DNA of 64,000 nt from contig NC_084886.1 of assembly GCF_958979055.1 (NCBI RefSeq), positions 45,897,154 to 45,961,153 on the forward strand. The letters run 5' to 3'. The position numbers were made by a program, and so were the translations under genes. Positions 57,720 through 64,000 of the stretch are shown here, piece after piece. How positions within the stretch are numbered: position 1 is the stretch's first letter; each line of letters opens with the position of its first letter. The DNA comes from Alnus glutinosa (taxonomy: Eukaryota > Streptophyta > Magnoliopsida > Fagales > Betulaceae). The notes under the pieces are model-generated. The model saw nothing but the letters and a program-made list of their open reading frames with translations, was not told the DNA's origin and did not search any database.

Positions 57720-59231
57720 TATCACTCACAATAGTATGAATCCTTGTAGGATAGGGCTATATTGAGGGTGTTGAAGCTCAAGGACTGCGTATGTGTTTTT
57801 ATCAAGTTTTTCAAGATTAAATATAACTTAATTTAAAAGATGTTTAATTTGATTTTGTTTATAACTAAGTTAAATGCATAAAAGTAAAGACATAAAAATA
57901 AAGATTATAGTGATGAGAGAAAGAATAAGTGGTTGATTTCACCACTCATCGCATAACAATGGTCAATCATAAATTAACAATGAAAATTCATAATATGCAT
58001 GATATAGGGCTCGTCTCACTCGAGTAGTCAAGAAATTACCTCTAAAGAATAAGTATAATCCATCTTCGGTTGGCATGGACCGTCTACCTAACCACTAAGA
58101 TGCAGTACGACCTGTCTTCCCTAAGTATGGATTAGCTATATCTTTAATAGGATACACACAATCAATGGAATAATATAACCTATCTTCGGTTAGTACAAAC
58201 TGTCTATCTAAATTATACTAAACTAGGATGTAATACAATCTGTCTTCCCTAGGCATGACCTATCTAACCATCTTGATCCTATGTCAATTAAAACCGTTGT
58301 ATAGCAATCATTCACATAATCACAGAAAATATGAAGGATTGAGTTCAATCAATATAAAAGACTTTTTAAGACAAGATAAGAAATTCATAATTATTGAATA
58401 TAAACATTAAGATCAATTTTTACAGTTATACAACCATTATGCATATAGAAAATTCCAAATTAAAATACAATTAAACCATTGTTACTTGGAAAGGGCTACA
58501 TCAACAACCTATTATGAATTTAGCCGCTCATCGTGGTGCTGAGATGGCATCCTGCCATGTTCTTCTCCTCTTCAACTTGTCAAGCCTCCAAGAAGAATTT
58601 TTTATCTAAAGCTAAGCACACCTTCTCTTGAAACTTAGGGATCTATTTATAGAGACTATGAAAGGCCTAAAAGCCTTAGAAATTCAAGAAAAATCGAAAC
58701 TTAGTCTCTTAGTCAAATTAGGAGCCAATCCTAGTATAAATCGGAATAGGATTCGTCCAAATTTGCGGTCTTTTATTTCGGGGAAATTTTGGCATAGTAA
58801 ATGTCCGAATTAGAAAATTTTTATTTCTTCCATATTTATTTCATTTTTTATTAGCTTTCCAACACCACTAATTTCATTGCAATCCAAGACTTGAGCAGAA
58901 AGTTATGATTAAAACACTGAGACATGTGCAGAATCCAAATTTGAATCCAATCCAATTCTAACTCTTATTGGATAAATTTCAATTTAATCATTCCCTTGAT
59001 TTGATTGAACTTAACCACATCATATAGGTCTTCTATTATGATTGGTTAAGTTTAAACATATCTTCTAAGTCTTCTCAAAGTGTGCTTTAAGTCCAAAATC
59101 AATGGAATTAATTGCATCTCTATTTAAAATTTGAAAACAATAAAACAATACAAAATCAAACAAATAACAATGTTAAGGAATTAATATATGTAAGTTAAGG
59201 GAGTTGAATGTGCAACATTCAACGCTTATCA
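57720..59231 (-). mobile_element. LTR-like repeat related to 50031-51418
   Basis: It shares AAATCGGAATAGGATTC and ACATGTGCAGAATC blocks and overall order with the insertion at 50031. Read on the minus strand it starts TGATAAGCGTTGAATG. The other end, near 57720, is not sharply defined. There is no coding capacity. It is more diverged than a recent duplicate would be. Confidence 0.5.
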
Positions 59232-60072
59232 AATGCCTAATGGGTGGAACATATGTAAGACTAGAATTGATGCTCTAAGCTACAGAAACAGTTAGTCCAG
59301 AGTTGAGGCTCCTGGCGCCAGTGAGTTGATACTCTTGGATTCAGAAACAAGAAACAGAATAAAAGCATGTAATGTGTGATGGTGTGTGATGTGATTTCAG
59401 ATGATGTATGTATATGTATGTGTGCATATTGGAATGAGATTACTATTGTTGTGATATGACTATGTCTATTCTATCAGTTACGAAACGTTTTCAAAACTAA
59501 GCATCATGTTACTGGTGGCTGTTACTGTAAACGTACGGTAGGATGAAAGATTGGTTCATTGAGAATACGAGTGTGTGATATACTCTTGAGGTGGTGAACT
59601 CATACTTTTACATGTACGGACGTGACTAACACCACAGCAGTATAGATGATAATGCTTTGACTGCAGGTACCACAGATGTTGACGACAATCTTGTGGCTAG
59701 CTACTTGGAATACTACGACTAAAGCACGTCGCTTGGGTCATATAGGTGTTGGACTTGGATGATCCCTTTTGATGTACATTTTATATATGACTAGTGTCGC
59801 TTGTGACACAGTTTGTTAATCATTCTTTTGTTGTGTAAATAACTTATGTCTAGCCTTAAACAGATAGACGTTAAATGGCTCTTTTGTATAACTAATAGTT
59901 TATGTTTATGGAGTTGATTTCCGCTGCTTAGATTTGTATACCACTACATAGTTATTATAACTCTGATATATCAGGAACAGGTTATGAGACTTGTGCTATG
60001 AGTTGGCTGAGTGACATATAGGCATTGTGATGACTCATTTGTATATTTTCAAAAAAAAAAAAGGTTGTCACA
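59232..60072 (+). repeat. Probable last part of the gypsy 3' LTR
   Basis: Non-coding sequence that ends in a run of A and GGTTGTCACA, just where homology between the two GT14 duplication copies begins. Assignment to the LTR is inferred from position and from TG...CA ends. Confidence 0.45.
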
Positions 60073-60805
60073 CTTTTAGAATCTGTAAGTAGCGTTTTCT
60101 CTGATTATTACAAGCAAATGTAACTTGATTAGTTCTAAGTAGGTAAATTATAAAGGTGCTCTAACGCTATCAGTCATTACACTATATGTTTAGTTTTATC
60201 AATTTTACAAGAGTTTCTTGCAACTGGTTTCTTGAAAACCTTACTTGGATTAGAAGAATTCACAATTGTACATTTTGCTTCTACAAAGTTGTGGAATCGT
60301 GATTATTTGATTGAGGACGAGAAAGCTGCTGATGATATCATTGTTGGAAGAGGAATGCGAGGCATCCAAATACTTGTTTCTAGAATTTAGTTCTAAACTG
60401 ATGTGTCACAATTTCATGAGATCTATCATTTTGGAAAGTGTGCCACAATCTCATAGGATTATGACACATCAGTTTGGAACCAAATTCTTGAAAAAAGTGT
60501 TAGGATGTCTAGTATTTCTCTTGTTGGAAAAAGAACGACAAAGAACACAGTGTCTTCACCTTGTTTAAGTTTGTTTCAATTTCCCCCTCCCCCAAAAAAA
60601 AGAAGTTTATTTTTCATTTTCTTTTTATCGATTCGCAATAACAAGCCAAAATATTTGATGGAACTAACATGCCGGATGGGCGTCGTACAACTTTTTACAT
60701 CCCAACTAAAACGCAAGCGTTTAGCACCAGAATGTACGTGGGCCTCATGAAATTTTGAAAAGAAATAAACAAGATTAAGATTTATTACAATTGAATAACG
60801 AATGG
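60073..60805. other. 3' part of segmental duplication, copy B
   Basis: It matches 42840-43345 apart from the MITE at 60350 and small indels. No gene. Confidence 0.7.
60350..60520. mobile_element. Mutator-type MITE, 171 bp, with paralogous empty site
   Basis: The ends are GAGGAATGCGAGGCATCC and, inverted, GAGAAATACTAGACATCC. Inner arms (AAACTGATGTGTCACAAT, and its near complement ATTATGACACATCAGTTT) also pair. A perfect 9-bp duplication TTGTTGGAA stands at 60341-60349 and 60521-60529. The duplicated locus at 43115-43123 has a single TTGTTGGAA and no insertion. Confidence 0.92.

Positions 60806-60860
<55 letters not shown>
60806..60860. repeat. (TA)n(GA)n compound microsatellite, copy B
   Basis: It is the counterpart of 43346-43436 but with fewer units. 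It ends 13 bases before the stop codon of GT14 copy B. Confidence 0.95.
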
Positions 60861-60862
<2 letters not shown>

Positions 60863-60873
60863 TTTTTCTAAAC

Positions 60874-63379
60874 CTACTTGTTGAATTGCATGAGCTTTGG
60901 TGCAAACCTCAAGAGCCTTTCCAAAGCAGCAGGCGTGAACTTCCTGGCGAACAAGAAGCAAACATTTGTGGTATTTCCTCTGTACTCGCACTTGCTCCCA
61001 CTCCTCAACCTCTTCAAAGCCTCAACGGTCACATCCGTTCTCAAAAACTTAGCCGGGTGTGGCCCACCCTTTGACCAGTCAACCCAAGTCAGACTCCTAT
61101 TCGAATTCCTCTCCCAGAACTTGATGGTCACAAATGTCGGCAAGTAATGTTCATCGGCATAACACGAGCCGTGGCAATGCTTCTGAAACAACGGGAAGTA
61201 CTTTTGATCGGAGACGACTTCAACGGCGAGCTCTCGATCCATCTCGAACCACTGGGACCCCTTCCTCCATTGCCGGAGCGTGATCCCCGGGTACATGTGG
61301 GAATTGTAACGCCCACGTCCTACAGCGCCGGGCTCATCGAAGGACATTACATAATTTTGGGTGGAGTTGATGAGGTAAGAATAAATGGTGGAGAAGTTGA
61401 AGAGAGGAATGCAGGATTCGGAGAGAAGAACGAAACGCTGGTTGGAGATATCAAGAAGGGCATTGGCAAGTAGCCGGCGCTCAGCCTCAATCATGTTCAC
61501 CTTACCCCATTCAACTTCCTGCATCATATTATAAAAAACATCCATCAGTTAATTGGGACAAGATTTTTAACTCCATCAACATATCATCATAAAAAAAATT
61601 TTATAACTTTTGATTGATATTGATCTCGATCTCTAATTACTTTTTAAAATCTCATCATTTCAACTACCCCTTTAAATGCCGGTTTGGATGAGCAATTTGC
61701 CACATGGTTCGTTTATGACATGAATATGACATGAATATGAATATGAATATGACATTTTTTAGAAAGAAATTACAAAAAAATTTTAAAAAAAAAAAAATTA
61801 TAAGGATATTTTCGTCTTATTAAAAAAATTAGGGTTATTTTTATTTTTTTTGCTGACCTTGAGGACATTGACGATAATTTGGTAATTTAAAGAGAGTATT
61901 ATTGAAATTAAAAAATTGGAAAAAAAGGATGACAATTAAATAGTAATTTAAGAATATATGTAATTTTTTATATGAAAAGTCTGTCTAAACAGAGCATGTG
62001 GTCCCTCGATACACATCAACCACATAGCTTTCCTTTCAGATTTCAGCTACATTGACACGAAAGGAAAATATTTTTAACTTTTTTCAAAATTTGCATTCAA
62101 CTAAAATAAAAACCACATATTCCTGAAAAATTATGATAATCTGCAAGGCAAATGATTTTATTTGTCAATGAGAATCGATAATTTCATTAGGCCCGGAGGT
62201 ACGTGACGTGCATAAAAGTTGAAAAAAATTCATATACTCTCTCTCAAATTATTATTTAATTGATAATATTTTTTTGAAAACTCTCTATTCGAATAATGTC
62301 CTTTCAAATTATAAAAAATTATCAATTTATCTCAATTATGAAAATACTCTTAATAAACTAAAAATAAAAAAATTCTAAAAAAAACCAATCAAAACAACCC
62401 GTGAGTGGCCAAATTAAAAAATTTATACAAAAAATTCATAGGGATATTAAATTTATTGGGAAACTGTACACCAAAACCAACCCTTAATAGCATGGCGGGC
62501 GGAATAATTATGAATTAAGTATAATATGAAAGAGGTAAACAGGCCAACAGGGCATGCGGTCCCTTATCAACGGAGCAGTGAATTTGTGGGGAACGTTTTT
62601 ACGTCCCCCCACCGTCACCTTTTTATAAAAAATTAATTTTTAATAAAAAAGTGATCTCTGATGATCCACATCAACCTAACTTATAGCTGACGTTTTAGAT
62701 ATTTTCGGCTTCAAGGACAGAAAACAAAGAAGATATTTTTAACTTTTATCAAAATTTGCATTCAAGTAAAATGACACAGAGAATAAACAGAGAGCTAGCC
62801 TACATTGTTTTAGCTAGGCACTTTGCTAACCTGACTAGGAATTCTTCTGCCGTGAAATACTGGACTTTCCGGCTCCGACTCATTATAAGATGGATTTGAG
62901 TGCACGTAAATTGAGTACAACCCTTGATGCCCCTTGAAGAATTTCTCCCACAGAGGAGCCATCAACACGGGCCCCTTTGTCAAGAACATGAAAGCAACCT
63001 TGGGAACTCGATCAAACGGATACTTGGGAATCCGGGAAACCATTGAAGCTCTCCATAGCAGCTCCTCTTCATCCATGTCATGCATAGCTTGAGGCGGCTT
63101 CAGGTACTCTGTCAAGCCTATGTGACCATTTCCGGCCTTCAAATTTGGTCCTATCCCTAGCAATTCCGATGATGGTGGCGATCGTGAATTAGCAGAAAAC
63201 GAGAACTGGGTGAATTGCAGACTGAAGGAGAAGTCTTTGAGGTAGAAACTAAGTATTACCCCAAAGGTTAAGCCAAAGGCAAAGAGGAAGAAATAAGAAA
63301 GGATATTGTGTAGGTTTAACTGGAGATTAAAGAGCTTGGAAACTGAGGGTATTGATCTGTTTTGGTTTGGAGCCTTCAT
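60874..63379 (-). CDS. GT14 glycosyltransferase (core-2/I-branching type), copy B
   Basis: Exon 1 is 63379-62831 and exon 2 is 61518-60874, joined at phase 0, giving 397 residues. It differs from copy A by about ten substitutions and one missing Ala in AAGNG. The anchor reads [16 protein letters not shown], and all GT14 landmarks ([69 protein letters not shown]) are unchanged. No stop or frameshift is seen, so both paralogs appear functional. The changes are mostly in the less conserved stem after the membrane anchor and a few surface positions ([10 protein letters not shown] against [10 protein letters not shown]). Confidence 0.92.
61519..62830 (-). other. Intron of GT14 copy B
   Basis: 1,312 bp, about 300 bp shorter than in copy A. 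It is alignable in parts (for example GCATGTGGTCCCT and TTCAAGGACAGAAAACAAA) but with many indels, so the introns have diverged much more than the exons. Confidence 0.8.
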
Positions 63380-64000
63380 GTTGGAAGAGAAACTAACGAA
63401 GTTTTCAAGTCCTTTTTTATTCTATGCAAAAGGGTTCTTTTCTTTGAAGACAAGAAATATTAAAAAAATAATGAGTTTGATAGGTACTATCTCTATTAGC
63501 TTCTTTCTTTAATATATATTAAGAGAAAATTAGTGATGAAATCTATGATCATAAACTAAAGAATATGCAGTGATTGTAACAAAATCGAATCAATGAAAAA
63601 AATCTGAAACACAAACAACTTAAAGAAGAAAAACCCAGAAATTTATAAATTCAACTGAGGAACCGCAAGCTAGCTGTTCAAAGAATCAAAAGAGTGGAGA
63701 GAGAGAGAGAGAGACTAATGGCTGCTGGGACAAGCTGCGTGTCTGCCTTAAATAAATGGCCTTCTAGTTCTAGACGCGTACGATTAGGATTCTCTTTCCA
63801 CCTTTTTCCGTCTCTTTCACTTCGGTTTCCTTTGCTCCATGATAAGAAAGTCACTTTTTTACTGGCTGCCACTTTTGACAATCTTTTTGCTGGTTCCAAT
63901 ATTTTATTATTCATGCCAAAGCACCAGTAAAAAAGGAGTCTTTTTATTCGTTGACCAATAAAAAGAGTTTTGGAAGAAGCAATTCTCAGTAAAAATCATA
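63380..64000 (-). promoter_or_regulatory. 5' leader and upstream region of GT14 copy B
   Basis: It matches 46280-46890 in copy A. A shorter (GA)n tract lies at 63696-63713. The match continues to the end of the window, so the duplication extends further right. Confidence 0.5.

Larger units (their letters stand above)
47764..60072 (+). mobile_element. Ty3/gypsy element, broken and heavily nested
   Basis: The order of parts is that of Ty3/gypsy chromoviruses: protease-like (about 47.8-48.1 kb), reverse transcriptase (48.5-48.9), RNase H (49.3-49.7), integrase (51.5-52.1) and a chromodomain-like end (52.3-52.64). The left LTR and gag are missing. A purine tract (AAGGAGGGAGGGA) precedes the probable 3' LTR, which starts TGTAATGCTCAAGACATT at about 52768 and seems to end near 60072 after large insertions. 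A long LTR with internal tandem repeats fits a Tekay/Del-like lineage, but the lineage is tentative. It is an old copy with many breaks. Nested insertions are listed separately. Confidence 0.8.

Noticed and set aside
1-64000. tRNA or rRNA genes
   Set aside because: I saw no tRNA-like A and B box arrangement with a cloverleaf, nor rRNA sequence, on either strand; a tRNA scan would be decisive.

Overview
The window is nuclear DNA of a flowering plant, most likely a woody eudicot. The evidence is GT-AG introns with AT-rich interiors, a tandem family of LRK10-like receptor kinases, an LRR class III receptor kinase, plant GT14 glycosyltransferases, and many plant-type elements (Ty3/gypsy, LINE, hAT, Mutator-type and CACTA-type). 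The species cannot be fixed from the sequence alone.

Layout. (1) 1-21 kb on the plus strand is a decayed block with no intact gene. It holds a frameshifted PHF5A (SF3b14b) copy, a broken RPB8 (RNA polymerase subunit) copy spread over 6.4 kb, and a frameshifted exon of a small CxxC...CxxC protein. A LINE tail, a tandemly duplicated LINE ORF1-like segment, a complete 900-bp hAT element and several small repeats lie among them. The first LRK10-like gene (5.1-8.7 kb) sits inside this block. (2) 22-32 kb holds the rest of the LRK10-like cluster. Each paralog is damaged differently: copy 1 is open but has changed activation-segment residues; copy 2 has a nonsense codon in the kinase and a foreign ectodomain exon upstream; copy 3 has an intact kinase but a one-base frameshift in the ectodomain. 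(3) 32.7-34.5 kb is a short non-coding LTR element with both LTRs and its target duplication. The paralogous flank at 28.1 kb still shows the empty site. (4) 37.6-40.3 kb is an intact two-exon LRR receptor-like kinase. (5) 40.7-42.5 kb is a gag-only LTR fossil. (6) 42.8-46.9 kb and 60.1-64 kb are two copies of a segmental duplication, each with an intact two-exon GT14 gene on the minus strand. About 12 kb of nested elements separates them. (7) That 47.8-60.1 kb stack is a broken Ty3/gypsy element carrying a 1.39-kb LTR-like insertion, a 1-kb hAT insertion, and a cluster of host gene fragments (ABCC transporter, PEX11A, and a RALF34-like propeptide with a near-perfect 67-bp palindrome).

The functional genes are probably the LRR kinase and the two GT14 enzymes. 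LRK10-like copy 1 could be expressed, but its kinase activity is doubtful. No genes here form a shared pathway. The main interest is genome history: paralogous empty sites date several insertions relative to the duplications, and the LRK10-like cluster shows apparent ectodomain swapping. I found no convincing new biological system. The strongest candidates for a second look are the splice-compatible chimeric receptor at 22.4-26.6 kb and the gene-fragment cluster with its palindrome at 55.3-57.5 kb.
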